The notes: generated by a model not told the origin, from the letters alone. A stretch of 64,000 bases of DNA from Natronomonas aquatica (GCF_024449025.1 NZ_JAHLKM010000003.1:121702-185701); one strand, 5' to 3'; counted from the first letter of the stretch, positions 27,228 through 36,655 are shown. Numbers and translations: made by a program.

Positions 27228-28648
27228 GCTTTCACCTCCGCTTTCGGGAGGTCACGGACGTCGGTCACTTCCCCGGTGATCGCCGCCGCGGCGACCATCC
27301 GCGGGCTCATCAGCACGGTCCGGCCCTCCTTCGAGCCCTGTCGGCCGACGAAGTTCCGGTTCGACGAGGAAGCACACGCTTCGTCGCCGACGAGCTGGTC
27401 GTCGTTCATCCCGAGACACATCGAACACCCCGGGTTCCGCCACTCGAAGCCCGCCTCGGTGAACACCTCGTCGAGCCCCTCGCGTTCGGCGGCCGTCTTG
27501 ACGCGCTGGCTGCCGGGGACGACCATCGCGCGCACGGAATCGTCTACCTGTCGGCTCTTGACGATTTCCGCGCCGGCCCGGAGATCCGAGAGCCGGGCGT
27601 TCGTACACGAGCCCAGGAACGCGACGTCGATGTCGTAACCGGCCATCGTCTCGCCGGGTTCGACGCCCATGTGTTTCTGTGCCCGCCGGGCGGTCTCGCG
27701 TTTGTCCTCCGGGAGCGATTCGGGCTCGGGGATCTCCTCGGAGATACCGATCCCCTGTCCCGGCGTGGTCCCCCACGTGACGACCGGTTCGATCGCCGAG
27801 CCGTCGATCGTCACCACGTCGTCGTACTCGGCGTCGGGGTCGGATCTGACCGACTCCCAGTAGGGTTTCAGCTCTTCGAAGCGTTCGGGATCGTCCGCGA
27901 ACTCGTCGGTTTCTCTGAGCCACGCGTAGGTCGTCTCGTCGGGGTTTACGTACCCGGCGCGCGCGCCGCCCTCGATCGACATGTTACAGATCGACATCCG
28001 TCCCTCCATGCCGAGGCTTTCGATGGCTTCCCCGGCGTACTCGTAGACGTAGCCGACGCCGCCGTCGGTGCCGAGCCGTCGGATGATCGTCAGGATGACG
28101 TCCTTTGCGGTGACGTCCTCGCCGAGTTCGCCGGTCACCTCGATCTTCCGGACCTTCTTTTTCTCCATAGCGACCGTCTGAGTGGCGAAGACGTCCCGGA
28201 TCTGTGAGGTGCCGATCCCGAACGCCAAGGCGCCGAAGGCGCCGTGTGTCGAGGTGTGGCTGTCGCCACAGACGATTGTTTTCCCGGGCTGGGTGATCCC
28301 CTGTTCCGGCCCGATGACGTGGACGATCCCCTGGTTGCCCGAGGAGGGATCGTCGAAGTCGATGTTCGTCCCCTCGAGGTTCCGTTCGAGTTCGGCGTAC
28401 ATCTCCTCGGCGGCGTCGTTCTCGAAGGGCCGGTCGCGATCGTCGGTCGGGACGATGTGATCGACCGTCGCGTGCGTCAGATCGGGCCGGGCGAGTTCGA
28501 GCCCCCGCTCCCGCAGCATCCCGAACGCCTGTGGGCTCGTCACCTCGTGGATGAGATGCAGCCCGATGAACAGCTGATCCTGTCCGTTCGGGAGCGTCGT
28601 CACCCTGTGTCGGTCCCAGACCTTGTCGTACAGCGTCCCCTCGCTCAT
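27224..28648 (-). CDS. leuC: 3-isopropylmalate dehydratase large subunit
   Basis: A 474-residue aconitase-superfamily protein with [36 protein letters not shown] and three Fe-S cysteines ([29 protein letters not shown]). The start at ATG 28646-28648 ([15 protein letters not shown]) overlaps the stop of the 34-codon micro-ORF upstream (ATGA). The longer open frame to 28915 is a shadow over ilvN. It works with LeuD on the same mRNA. Confidence 0.95.
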   Translation of the reverse strand: MSEGTLYDKVWDRHRVTTLPNGQDQLFIGLHLIHEVTSPQAFGMLRERGLELARPDLTHATVDHIVPTDDRDRPFENDAAEEMYAELERNLEGTNIDFDDPSSGNQGIVHVIGPEQGITQPGKTIVCGDSHTSTHGAFGALAFGIGTSQIRDVFATQTVAMEKKKVRKIEVTGELGEDVTAKDVILTIIRRLGTDGGVGYVYEYAGEAIESLGMEGRMSICNMSIEGGARAGYVNPDETTYAWLRETDEFADDPERFEELKPYWESVRSDPDAEYDDVVTIDGSAIEPVVTWGTTPGQGIGISEEIPEPESLPEDKRETARRAQKHMGVEPGETMAGYDIDVAFLGSCTNARLSDLRAGAEIVKSRQVDDSVRAMVVPGSQRVKTAAEREGLDEVFTEAGFEWRNPGCSMCLGMNDDQLVGDEACASSSNRNFVGRQGSKEGRTVLMSPRMVAAAAITGEVTDVRDLPKAEVKA

Positions 28649-28749
28649 CGGTCGATCCCCCCATCGAACACCCACTGGGAGCCGTCCCCGCCCTCGGGTA
28701 CGGTGCTGTCCGCGTCGTCGTCGATCGTTGTGTCGTCTGTCATCTTCAT
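28645..28749 (-). CDS. 34-residue micro-ORF between ilvN and leuC
   Basis: This frame is too short for standard gene finding but is locked into the operon on both sides. Its first ATG (28747-28749) overlaps the ilvN stop as ATGA, and its TGA (28645-28647) overlaps the leuC ATG as ATGA. It encodes [18 protein letters not shown], continuing with a Gly-rich turn and [10 protein letters not shown]. It is strongly acidic with one Trp. An alternative ATG two codons downstream is possible. It occupies the place where many haloarchaeal operons carry ilvC. It could be a translational relay, a leader-like regulator or a true microprotein; no family is recognised. Confidence 0.65.
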   Translation of the reverse strand: MKMTDDTTIDDDADSTVPEGGDGSQWVFDGGIDR

Positions 28750-29378
28750 GTGTGTCGCTCCTCGACCCGTGCGGTCTCCTCGGCGCCGCGGGCGAGCGCC
28801 GCCTGTCCGGTCCGGGCGATCTCGCGGATGTTGAACTGCTTGAACGCGTCGATCGCGTCGTCGATCTTCTCCTCGGAACCGGTGATCTGGACGGTGACCG
28901 TCTCCGGGCCCGCATCGAGCGCCTCGCCGTCGTACATATCGGTGATCGCCTGTACCTTGTCCGGCTCCTCGCCGTCCACCTTCAGGATGATGAGCTCGCG
29001 GGCGACCGGGTTACGATCGAGTTCACGGACGTGAATGACGGGGATGAGCTTCTCGAGTTGCTTTTGGATCTGGTCGATCCCGGGATCGGGCTCCTCGACG
29101 ACGAGGGTGATCCGCGAGTACCCCTCGTTCTGTGTCGGCCCGACGGTCAGCGATTCGATGTTGAACTGTCGCCGGTGGAACAGCCCCGAGACGCGCGCGA
29201 GCACGCCCGGTTCGTTCTCGACGTACGCCGAGATCGTCGTCCGACGGGGCTCCGGTTCGGCCTCGACTTCGGGGTCGATCCGGATCCCCTGGGAGTTTCG
29301 CCGGCCGATCGGTCGTTTCCGTTCCTCGGGCGGCGGGCCTTCGAGCCCCTCCTGCTGGACGTTCCGTCGGCGGCTCAT
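28746..29378 (-). CDS. ilvN: acetolactate synthase small (regulatory) subunit
   Basis: A 210-residue protein with a basic N-terminal extension ([21 protein letters not shown]). Two ACT-type halves follow: [32 protein letters not shown] near residue 48, and the C-terminal half from RELIILKV. These domains bind branched-chain amino acids and set feedback inhibition of IlvB. The ATG at 29378 overlaps the ilvB stop (ATGA). The 50-residue hydrophilic N-terminal extension is typical of haloarchaeal IlvN. Confidence 0.95.
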   Translation of the reverse strand: MSRRRNVQQEGLEGPPPEERKRPIGRRNSQGIRIDPEVEAEPEPRRTTISAYVENEPGVLARVSGLFHRRQFNIESLTVGPTQNEGYSRITLVVEEPDPGIDQIQKQLEKLIPVIHVRELDRNPVARELIILKVDGEEPDKVQAITDMYDGEALDAGPETVTVQITGSEEKIDDAIDAFKQFNIREIARTGQAALARGAEETARVEERHT

Positions 29379-31117
29379 AGCTGCTCCTCCGTCAGCGCGA
29401 ACAGCCCGTTGTCGCCGCCGCCCGGCACCATCGGGTAGACCTTCTCGCCGGGGTCGATGTGGACGTCGACGACGCTCGGGCCGTCGTAGGCCAGCGCCTC
29501 CTCGATGACCCCCTCGACCTCCTCGTCGGTATCGATCCGGAACCCGCGGGCACCGAACGCCTCCGCGAGGGTGTCGAACTCGGGGATCCAGGGGTAATCG
29601 GAGGCCATGTGCCGCTGGCCGAAGAAGACGTCCTGCCACTGCCGAACCATCCCGATCGCCTCGTTGTTGAGCACGACAACCGTGATATCGAGGTCCTCCC
29701 TGACGGCCACCGAGAGCTCCTGACACGTCATCAAAAAGGAGCCGTCGCCGTCGAAACAGACGACCTCCCGGTCGGGGGCCGCGAGCTTCGCCCCGATCGC
29801 CCCCGGCAGCCCGTACCCCATCGCCCCGAGGCCGTGGGAGGTGACCCACGTTCGTGGCTGTGTCCACGTCCAGTACTGCCAGGCCCACATCTGGTGTTGG
29901 CCGACGCCGGCGGTGACGATCGTGTCCTCGGGGGTCGCCTCGTCGAAGCGCTCGACGACGTACTGTGGCTTGACCGGTTCGTCCTCCGGCGCCGCGTACT
30001 CCATCGAGTATTCCTCTTTCCACGTCTCACACTGTTCGAGCCAGGCCCCGGTCGAAGGCGAGCCGGTCATCGCGTCGGCGAGCTGGTCGAGCACCGCCTT
30101 CGCGTCGCCGATGAGCGGGTGGTCGGCCTCGATGTTCTTCGAGACCTCGGCCGGATCGATATCGATGTGGATGACCTCCGCGTCGGGGGCGAACGTCTCG
30201 ACGCCGCCCGTCAGCCGGTCGTCGAACCGGGTGCCGACCGCGAGCAGACAGTCCGTCACCGTGATCGCCATGTTGGCGTATCCGGTGCCGTGCATCCCGA
30301 CGATCTCCATCGACAGTTCGTGATCCTCGGGGAACGACCCCGTTCCCGGCATCGTCGTGACCACCGGAATCTCGTGTTCCATCGCGAACGCCCGGAGTTC
30401 GTCGCTGGCTTCGGCCTTGATCACGCCGCCGCCGGCGAGAATGACCGGCCGTTCGGCCTTCCTGATCGTCGCCGCCGCCCCCGAGACGGCATCGGGATCG
30501 GCCGCCTCCGGGGAGTCGTAGGTCTCCGGCAGCGTCGGGCCGCCGGGATCCGTCTCCGTTTCCCCTTTGGTCACGTCCTTCGGTAGATCGACTAGCGTCG
30601 GCCCCTGCCGGCCGTGTTTCGCCAGCGCGAAGGCCGTTCCCACGTCCGTCCCGACCGAGTCCGGATCGTCGGCGAAGGTGTTGGCCTTCGTGACCGGACT
30701 CGTGATACCGACCGCGTCGGTCTCCTGGAAGGCATCGTTCCCGACGACGTCCGTCGGAACCTGCCCTGTCAGGGCGACGAGCGGATCAGAGTCCATGTTG
30801 GCGTCGGCGATCCCCGTGACGAGGTTCGTCGCCCCCGGCCCCGAAGTCGCCATACAGACGCCCGGCTCCCCGGTGACGATCCCGTATGCGTCGGCCGCAT
30901 GGACCGCGCCCTGCTCGTGGGCCATCGTGATGTGGTTCATCTCCGAGTCGTATATCGCGTCGTAGACCGGCATGATCGCGCCGCCCTGGATCCCGAAGAG
31001 GTGTTTGACCCCCGCGTTCTCGAGGGCGCGAACGACCGCGTCGGCGCCGTTTTCGATTCCCGTCGCGTCGCTGGCAGTCTCCGCGTTCTGAACTTTCCGT
31101 GTCCGTTCTCCGCTCAT
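29375..31117 (-). CDS. ilvB: acetolactate synthase large subunit
   Basis: About 580 residues of a TPP enzyme. VKHLFGIQGGAIMPVYDAI and the catalytic-Glu region (MAHEQGAVHAADAYG) are near residue 60. GTRFDDRLTG is in the middle, and the TPP motif GDGSFLMTCQELSVAVRE is near 430. It forms acetolactate or acetohydroxybutyrate for valine, leucine and isoleucine synthesis. ATG 31115-31117 is preferred to GTG 31126 because GGAG-type sequence precedes it. A gap of about 300 bp separates it from leuA, so it may have its own promoter. Confidence 0.96.
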   Translation of the reverse strand: MSGERTRKVQNAETASDATGIENGADAVVRALENAGVKHLFGIQGGAIMPVYDAIYDSEMNHITMAHEQGAVHAADAYGIVTGEPGVCMATSGPGATNLVTGIADANMDSDPLVALTGQVPTDVVGNDAFQETDAVGITSPVTKANTFADDPDSVGTDVGTAFALAKHGRQGPTLVDLPKDVTKGETETDPGGPTLPETYDSPEAADPDAVSGAAATIRKAERPVILAGGGVIKAEASDELRAFAMEHEIPVVTTMPGTGSFPEDHELSMEIVGMHGTGYANMAITVTDCLLAVGTRFDDRLTGGVETFAPDAEVIHIDIDPAEVSKNIEADHPLIGDAKAVLDQLADAMTGSPSTGAWLEQCETWKEEYSMEYAAPEDEPVKPQYVVERFDEATPEDTIVTAGVGQHQMWAWQYWTWTQPRTWVTSHGLGAMGYGLPGAIGAKLAAPDREVVCFDGDGSFLMTCQELSVAVREDLDITVVVLNNEAIGMVRQWQDVFFGQRHMASDYPWIPEFDTLAEAFGARGFRIDTDEEVEGVIEEALAYDGPSVVDVHIDPGEKVYPMVPGGGDNGLFALTEEQL

Positions 31118-31424
31118 GATCTCCACTCCGTTCGATACCGTCGGTTGTTGTTTCGTGTATCCATTGTTCCGGCTGTGGGCTGGTCTGTGACCGATACGAA
31201 CCGCGCGTGGGAAGAATGTCGTGTCGGGGCTACGCCCCTACCATACCGGACGGGACGCTGACGGCGTCGGAAAGCGCTGCCGCCCCGGCTGTCGCGTCCG
31301 TCATCATGGTGGGTATTGCACCGTGGCTGAACATAAACCTTCCGTGTCCAGCGGACGCATGCCGCCGTGTGGTGCCGGCAGACCGGCCGCTGTACCCGTG
31401 GGCGAACGCCCGAGACGGACATCC
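31118..31424. other. leuA-ilvB spacer, no gene seen
   Basis: A 307-bp non-coding gap. On the minus strand a TTTATG-type AT-rich element at about 31332-31340 (ACATAAACC on the plus strand) is a candidate TATA box for ilvB with a long leader of about 190 nt. Such a leader could host attenuation, but I see no clear terminator hairpin. Confidence 0.35.
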
Positions 31425-32643
31425 TCAGATCCGGACCTCCTCGCGTCGGACGCCCACGTCGCGGGCGAACTCCTTGAGTCGCTCGAAGGTGATCTGTTCC
31501 TTCTGTGCCCCGCGGTCTTTCACCATGCGGGTCACCTCGCGGACCTCGGCGTCGGTGGGGTCGAAACCGGCGTCCTCCAGGCGCTCCCTGACGGAGTGGG
31601 TTCCGGTGTGTTTCCCCAGGACCAACTCGCGGGTCGCGCCGACCATCTCCGGGGTCATCACGCCGGGTTCGAACGTATCGGAGTTCTCGATGACGCCGGC
31701 CGCGTGGATCCCTGACTCGTGGGAGAAGGCGTTCTCCCCCACGATCGGTTTGTTCGCCGGCGTCGTGATGTCGCTTTTCTCCTCGATGATCCGCGACACC
31801 TCGGCGATCCGGGCCGTGTCGATGCCGGTATCGACGTCGTAGAGCGACTCCAGCGCCATGACGACCTCCTCGTAGGCCGCGTTGCCGGCGCGTTCGCCGA
31901 TCCCGTTGATAGACACCTGCGACTGGGTGGCGCCCGCCTCGTACCCCGAGAGGGCGTTGGCGGCCGCCAGCCCGAAGTCGTCGTGGGTGTGGACGTCGAC
32001 CTCGGCGTCGGTGTGCGCACAGACGGTCTCGATCATGTCGTAGAACCGCCGCGGCGTCGCGACGCCGACCGTATCCGGGATGTTTATCCAGTCCGCCCCG
32101 ACCTCGGAGACGGCCTCGATGATGTCGGTCAGGAACTGTTCGTCGGTGCGCGTGGCGTCCATCGGCGAGAACATACAGGTCACGCCGGCCTCCTTGACGC
32201 GTTCGACGGCCTCGACGGACCGTTCGAGCGCCTCCTGGCGGGTGGCGTGCATCGAATCCTGCAGTTGGACGTCGCTGGTGGATGCAAAAACGTGTACCAT
32301 ATCGACGCCGGAATCCAGCGCCGCTTCGACGTCCTTCTCTACCACGCGGGCGAGTCCACAGACGGTGGACCGCGACGCCGCGTCGGCGATGTCCCGGACG
32401 GCTTCGAACTCCGTCTCGGAGTTTACCGGGAAGCCGGCCTCGATGACGTGGGTTCGCATGTCATCGAGGATCGACGCGATCTCCCGTTTGTCCTCGTAGG
32501 AGAACGACGTTCTCGGGGACTGTTCGCCGTCGCGCAGCGTCGTATCGAAAATTCGGGCCTCACTGATCTCTGAGGTACTATCTAGTGTGCCCTGGAAGAA
32601 CTCGATCCGCCGGCGAAGCCGACGTATCCTCGTGCTGTGTCAT
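31425..32643 (-). CDS. leuA: 2-isopropylmalate synthase family protein with frame-shifted N-terminus
   Basis: The body is a complete LeuA-type enzyme. It contains FFQGTLDST, the metal/catalytic DTTLRDGEQSPRTS, GLARVV, HVFASTSDVQ, SPMDATRTDE, NIPDTVG, VHTHDDFGLA (His ligands) and NGIGERAGNA, then a helical C-terminus. It lacks the usual long LeuA regulatory domain, as haloarchaeal versions do. The conserved frame is open from 32639 but contains no ATG, GTG or TTG before the catalytic motif. The only well-placed start, ATG 32641-32643, with a TATA box at leaderless distance, is in another frame: it reads MTQHEDTSASPADR and stops after 21 codons. A 1-nt shift near 32605-32613 would restore it. 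Confidence 0.85.
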
Positions 32644-33867
32644 TGCAATTGGACCAAGGACACGCGAGGTATTTAAACTTGGCTGTCCACCGCGGCGAAT
32701 TGTCGCACCCGTTCGAAAATACAGGTCGAGAACGGCCAGGAAACACACGATCTCACAGTTCGACGCCGCCGACCGCACAGCACCAGTGTTTAACCGCTGT
32801 CCGCCGAGAGCTACGTCGCGATCGAACTCCGCGTCCGGATACGCATCCACCAGATCCTCGAGTTTCGTTTCGAGCAGCGTCGTCACATCGTGACGGTGCT
32901 GGGCGACGTCGTGAGTGCCGATCATATCGGAGAGATCCTTCGTGTAGGTAGTCAACCGTTGTAGATCCGACGCGCTCGAGAGGATGGTCTCTGCGCCGGA
33001 GGCGACCCGTTCCGAATCGTTCCCGGCGAGCAACTTTGCCCGGCCGAGAATGACAGTGAGCCCGTTTCGGAGGTTGTGACGCAGGATGCGGTTGAGCACG
33101 GTCGCCTGCTGTTGGCTCTCTTTGCGTGCCGTGATATCGCGCGCGTTGATCAGAAAGCCGGAAATCACGGACTCGGGGCGGTCGCTCACGATTCCTTCGA
33201 TCCAGGCCCAGGAGCCGTCCGCCCGTCGGAAGCGATACTCCAGCCGGTTGACCACGCCGCCCGACCGGGACGCCATCGTTCTGAAGGTCTCCCGGATATC
33301 CGCCCGGTCGTCCGGATGGATGTACTGGAAGTAGGTTTCGTCCCGCAGTCTGTCCGGGCTGTATCCGAGGATCTTCTCGACCGAATCGCTCTGATACCGG
33401 ATCGTCCCGTCGTGTTTCATCACCGTGATGAGATCGCCCGAGTGCTCCAACAGGGTCTCGAACCACTCCCGCTCCTCGCGATCGCTCGTCTCCCGGATGT
33501 GGTTGACGAGATGCGGACGACCGTCGAGTTCGATCACCGAGGCGGACATCTCGGCGGGGATGATGTCACCGCTCTTGCAGTAACAGGTGATTTCGTCCGT
33601 CCAGCCTTCCCCTTCCTCCAGAACGCGGTCGGCAAACGCCATGAACCGGTCGAGGTTGTGCGGATGGAGATCGGAGGCAGGCATCGACAACAGTTCCTCA
33701 CGGGGGTACTCGACGAGTTCGACCGCTGCCGGATTGCAATCCACGATGGCGTCGTTTTCGATGTCGACGATGAAGATCGCGTCGTTGGCGTGCTCGAAGA
33801 CCGTTTCGAACTTCTTTCCGGACGGGTCGACGGGAGTCCCGGTATCCGAGTGGCGGGTGTCGTTCAT
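32578..33867 (-). pseudogene. PAS-PAS histidine kinase truncated before its ATPase domain
   Basis: The 429-residue frame starts MNDTRHSDTGTPVDPSG. It has a PAS domain at about residues 17-130 (VFEHANDAIFIVDIENDAIVD), a second PAS/PAC at 137-260 (LEHSGDLITVMKHDGTI, IEGIVSD) and an H-box RILRHNLRNGLTVILGRAKLL near 275. Homology stops exactly where the ATP-binding N-box should begin: VRSAASN is followed by unrelated CEIVCFLAVLD, ending in sequence that is the leuA promoter and start. The whole HATPase domain is missing, so it cannot autophosphorylate as a normal kinase. The break is near 32757, suggesting a deletion or rearrangement that joined it to the leu operon. Confidence 0.8.
32670..32678 (-). 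promoter_or_regulatory. TATA box of the leu/ilv operon
   Basis: TTTAAATA on the minus strand, with its centre about 32 nt before ATG 32643. Transcription would start a few bases before the ATG, giving a nearly leaderless mRNA. This is the main reason to regard ATG 32643 as the intended leuA start. Confidence 0.65.
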
Positions 33868-33913
33868 ACGCTTGGTTGAGAGAGGACTGGAACGAGAGAG
33901 CGATCGATCGGCG

Positions 33914-34282
33914 CTACCGCGCCCACTCGATGGCTTCCGTCCGATCTTCGGTCGTCAGGGTATCGAGCCCGCCCGTATCGATCTTGCCCCGAAGCGAGAT
34001 CGCTTTGATACCGTCGGCGACGACAGCCCACCGTTCGATCCCCGCCTGGTCGGCCTGTTGGGCGGATTTCTCCCAGACCTCGAACGCTTCGGAGGTGAAC
34101 GGATCCTCGAGTTGCACGTCGGTGACCATCCCGTCGAAATCGTGCTCCGACAGCAAATCCTTATAGACGGGATACGCCTCTGTCTCGAACGCCGAAAGCT
34201 CCATCCCCGGCAGGAATTCCCAGACCATGATACCGTCGTGTATTTCGACCGTCCAGCCGTCTCCGCTCTGCTTCTGTCTCAT
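33914..34282 (-). CDS. SpoIIAA/STAS-like small protein, unknown role
   Basis: A 122-residue protein from ATG 34280-34282 (MRQKQSGDGWTVEIHDGIMVWEFLPG); a GTG two codons upstream is also possible. The pattern of a short beta-sheet, then FETEAYPVYKDLLSEHDFDGMVTDVQLEDPFTSEAFEVWEKSAQQADQ and WAVVADGIKAISLRGKID, resembles SpoIIAA-like domains often placed beside sensor kinases in haloarchaea. It lies between two damaged kinase genes, so it may be an orphan output or partner protein. Function inferred only from fold resemblance. Confidence 0.55.
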   Translation of the reverse strand: MRQKQSGDGWTVEIHDGIMVWEFLPGMELSAFETEAYPVYKDLLSEHDFDGMVTDVQLEDPFTSEAFEVWEKSAQQADQAGIERWAVVADGIKAISLRGKIDTGGLDTLTTEDRTEAIEWAR

Positions 34283-34629
34283 ATCCACCGGTTGATCGTA
34301 AACCGAAATAAGGCAGACGAGGGTGTGTCAGCAAAATGCACGGCCGCTGTAAACTATTTTGTCGATATATTTTATGTGAGGCCGTTCCACTGTGCGGACG
34401 AACGCTTCACTCTCGGTACCGCGACTCGGTCGCTTCCGCCCCGTGTGCTCTCCGAGTACGGGACCCCACGCTGCCGCGAATCAGGGCGTCGCCGAATGTC
34501 AGAATCCCCTGTCGATAGTGTATATACGTTTCGCCGGCTTCAACGAGCGCCGCCTACGGGCGAAGCAATAAATATGCCTCCCATCATAACGGTGAGACCG
34601 AACGATAGATATCCGTTTCCAACGAGGGC
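34283..34629. other. 347-bp divergent intergenic region
   Basis: No gene. It contains AT-rich promoter-like boxes: ATATATTTTATG at about 34364-34375, and AATAAATA at about 34567-34574, the latter some 55 nt before the next plus-strand start at 34630. Confidence 0.4.
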
Positions 34630-35256
34630 ATGATTCAGATACTTTATATCGGACGTCCGGAGCACGACCTCGATCACGCCGCACAGGCCCTCCAGGGGAG
34701 CCGCGATTCGTTCGACGTCGCGACTGAATCGGACCCACAGGAAGCCCTCGAACGACTCCGGTCGGGGGGGTTCGATTGTGTCGTCTGCGACTACGATCTG
34801 TCCGGCACGACCGGAGCGGAGTTGCTGGAACGGATCCACGAGGTCGACCCCGAACTGCCGGCCGTTCTGCTCGTCGAGGGGACAGGCGAAGACGCCGCAG
34901 ATTCGATCCCGGCAAGTGCCATCGAGTGTCTTCGACCCGACCGTACCGACGCATGGTTCGAGTCGGTCGCGAAACGAATCGAGCGCGCGGTCGAGCGGTA
35001 CGGCTCCGGGAGGACGAACCGGCGGGAACCCCGTCGGTCCGCACTGTTCGAGAACACGCCCGATCCGATCGTCGAGGTGGCGTTCGACGGAGAGATCCCC
35101 CGGATGGTCGCGGTCAACCCTGCCTTCGAGGAGGTGTTCGGCTTCGAGAACGACACCGTCATCGGGGAGAGTATCGCCGACGTTCTCGTCCCTGAATCCG
35201 AACACGCACAGCATCTCACGCTGCGCGATGCGGTACTCGCCGGGAACCCCACCTGA
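34630..35256 (+). pseudogene. receiver-PAS sensor protein truncated by a tnpB element
   Basis: The 208-residue frame begins MIQILYIGRPEHDLDHAAQAL. A receiver-like domain covers residues 1-115, with the phospho-acceptor Asp in CDYDLSGTTGAE. A PAS domain starts at about 140 (LFENTPDPIVEVAFDG, NPAFEEVFGFENDTVIGESIADVLVP). It ends abruptly at GNPT, where the TGA stop at 35254-35256 is the first triplet of the inserted element's left end. No continuation with kinase domains is found on the far side of the element, so the 3' part has been lost. Probably a haloarchaeal response-regulator/histidine-kinase hybrid. Confidence 0.8.
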
Positions 35257-35343
35257 TTCAGCGAGGGAGTCCCGCCGTTCACCGCGGGCGGGAATCGCGT
35301 ACGCTCCGAAAAATGAACACTACTCAATAACCTGCCCAACTCC

Positions 35344-35376
35344 CTTATATTTATATACATAGTGCCACAAGTGGCA
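35344..35376 (+). promoter_or_regulatory. tnpB promoter with palindromic operator-like site
   Basis: TTATATTTATATAC (35345-35358) is a strong TATA region. Between it and ATG 35382 lies the perfect palindrome TGCCAC-AA-GTGGCA (35363-35376). Its position between TATA and start would allow a bound protein to repress transcription, possibly TnpB itself. Confidence 0.55.
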
Positions 35377-35381
35377 TATAG

Positions 35382-36599
35382 ATGGAGATAAACCGTACCG
35401 CAGTCGTGAAACTCTCCGTCCCCGACAACCGCCGCGACGACCTGAAACGAACAATGGACACGTTTCGGAATGCGGCACAACAATTCATCAATCGGGGATG
35501 GGACGGTGACAACGACGGGTACGTGATTACATCTGGTAACCATCTCCAACGACTCATCTACGACGACATCCGCGAGGAAACAGCCCTACACGCCGATCTA
35601 TGTGTAGGGGCCGCTAACCATGCCGCTGAAATCCTCTCGTCGGTTGTTGAGAAGATGAAAGACGGTGAACGAGTCTCAAAACCCACTCTAACTTCAAACA
35701 CAACCGTCTACAACACGAACGCTGTCACGTACTTTGACGGGTACTGCTCGTTGGCCGCATATGGTGGCAGTCGTGTCCACGCAGAATACGTCTATCCAGA
35801 TGACTCGATCCAAGCCGAGTATATGGAACGCGACGAGTGGACCAAACAAGGCGCAAAACTCCGTTACGATCACCAAACAGATACCTACTATCTCCACGTT
35901 TCGGTGAAGCAGGAACGTGAAGAAACGTCGGCAGAAACCGAGAACCAAACAGTTCTTGGTGTCGATCGAAACGTGGATGGGTATCTCGCCGTCACCAGTA
36001 CCGGCGCGTTCATCGGTAACGCTGACCTGTTGAATCACAAGCGTCGGGAATACGAACGTCGCCGTGGTCGGCTCCAACAGACAGGCACGCGAAGCGCCCA
36101 TCAAACAATCCAATCGATCGGTGATGCCTTCGCCAATTGGTCGGAAGATTTCCTCCACCAAGCCTCAAAGAAGTTGGTTGAAGAAGCTGTTTCGAACGGT
36201 TGTACAACAATTGTCTTTGAGGACTTGAAAGGTATCCGAAACGGGATGTGGAATGGGTCAAAGTTCCAGCAATGGGCGTTTAACGAATTGAAGCGGCAGG
36301 TTACATACAAGGCTAACGCGGAAGGGATTGACGTTGAGACGGTGCAGCCGCAGTACACTAGTCAACGGTGTTCGGATACGGAGTGTGGGTTTACGCATGA
36401 GGATAACCGTGATGGTGATGAGTTTGCCTGTCAGAAGTGCGGCAAGGAGCTACACAGCGATTATAATGCGGCGCGAAACATCGCACACAAATTCATCCAG
36501 AACCGGCGTAAGTCTGGTTCTGGAGGGGCAACCTATCACCTTGCCCTGAAGTCGGGAACATTGAACGGGAATGGCGATTACTCGCCTGCCACGGTATAG
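35382..36599 (+). CDS. tnpB: TnpB RNA-guided nuclease-type protein
   Basis: A 405-residue full-length TnpB. The helical N-terminal part is MEINRTAVVKLSVPDN. The RuvC nuclease has Asp in LGVDRNVDGY near residue 195, Glu in TTIVFEDLKGIRNG near 285 and Asp in HSDYNAARNI near 363. The zinc finger reads SQRCSDTECGF and EFACQKCGKEL. All three RuvC acidic residues are present, so it looks catalytically intact. TnpB proteins cut DNA guided by an RNA from the element's right end. ATG 35382 is six bases after the palindromic operator. Confidence 0.92.
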   Translation: MEINRTAVVKLSVPDNRRDDLKRTMDTFRNAAQQFINRGWDGDNDGYVITSGNHLQRLIYDDIREETALHADLCVGAANHAAEILSSVVEKMKDGERVSKPTLTSNTTVYNTNAVTYFDGYCSLAAYGGSRVHAEYVYPDDSIQAEYMERDEWTKQGAKLRYDHQTDTYYLHVSVKQEREETSAETENQTVLGVDRNVDGYLAVTSTGAFIGNADLLNHKRREYERRRGRLQQTGTRSAHQTIQSIGDAFANWSEDFLHQASKKLVEEAVSNGCTTIVFEDLKGIRNGMWNGSKFQQWAFNELKRQVTYKANAEGIDVETVQPQYTSQRCSDTECGFTHEDNRDGDEFACQKCGKELHSDYNAARNIAHKFIQNRRKSGSGGATYHLALKSGTLNGNGDYSPATV

Positions 36600-36655
36600 T
36601 GGATAGACCGGGAGTTCACCGACAAACCCCGGCGTTCACGCCGGGTGTAGGTGAT
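36500..36655 (+). ncRNA. putative omega-RNA (reRNA) at the right end of the first tnpB element
   Basis: TnpB guide RNAs are made from the 3' end of tnpB and the element's right end, with the guide copied from flanking DNA. Here the stem-loop CCCGGCG-TTCA-CGCCGGG (36628-36645) lies just before the element boundary. The guide would then be the host sequence from about 36656. Limits are inferred, not measured. Confidence 0.45.

Larger units (their letters stand above)
35254..36655 (+). mobile_element. IS1341-type element (tnpB only, IS200/IS605 family)
   Basis: The left end begins TGATTCAGCGAGGGAG and contains a hairpin (TCCCGCC / GGCGGGA, 35269-35293). The right end carries the hairpin CCCGGCG-TTCA-CGCCGGG at 36628-36645 and finishes around GTAGGTGATAC. 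Only tnpB lies between them, with no tnpA, so mobility would depend on a transposase elsewhere. The left-end 24 bases match those of the second element at 59453 apart from a few changes. Base composition is AT-richer than the neighbours. It interrupts the receiver-PAS gene. Confidence 0.85.
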
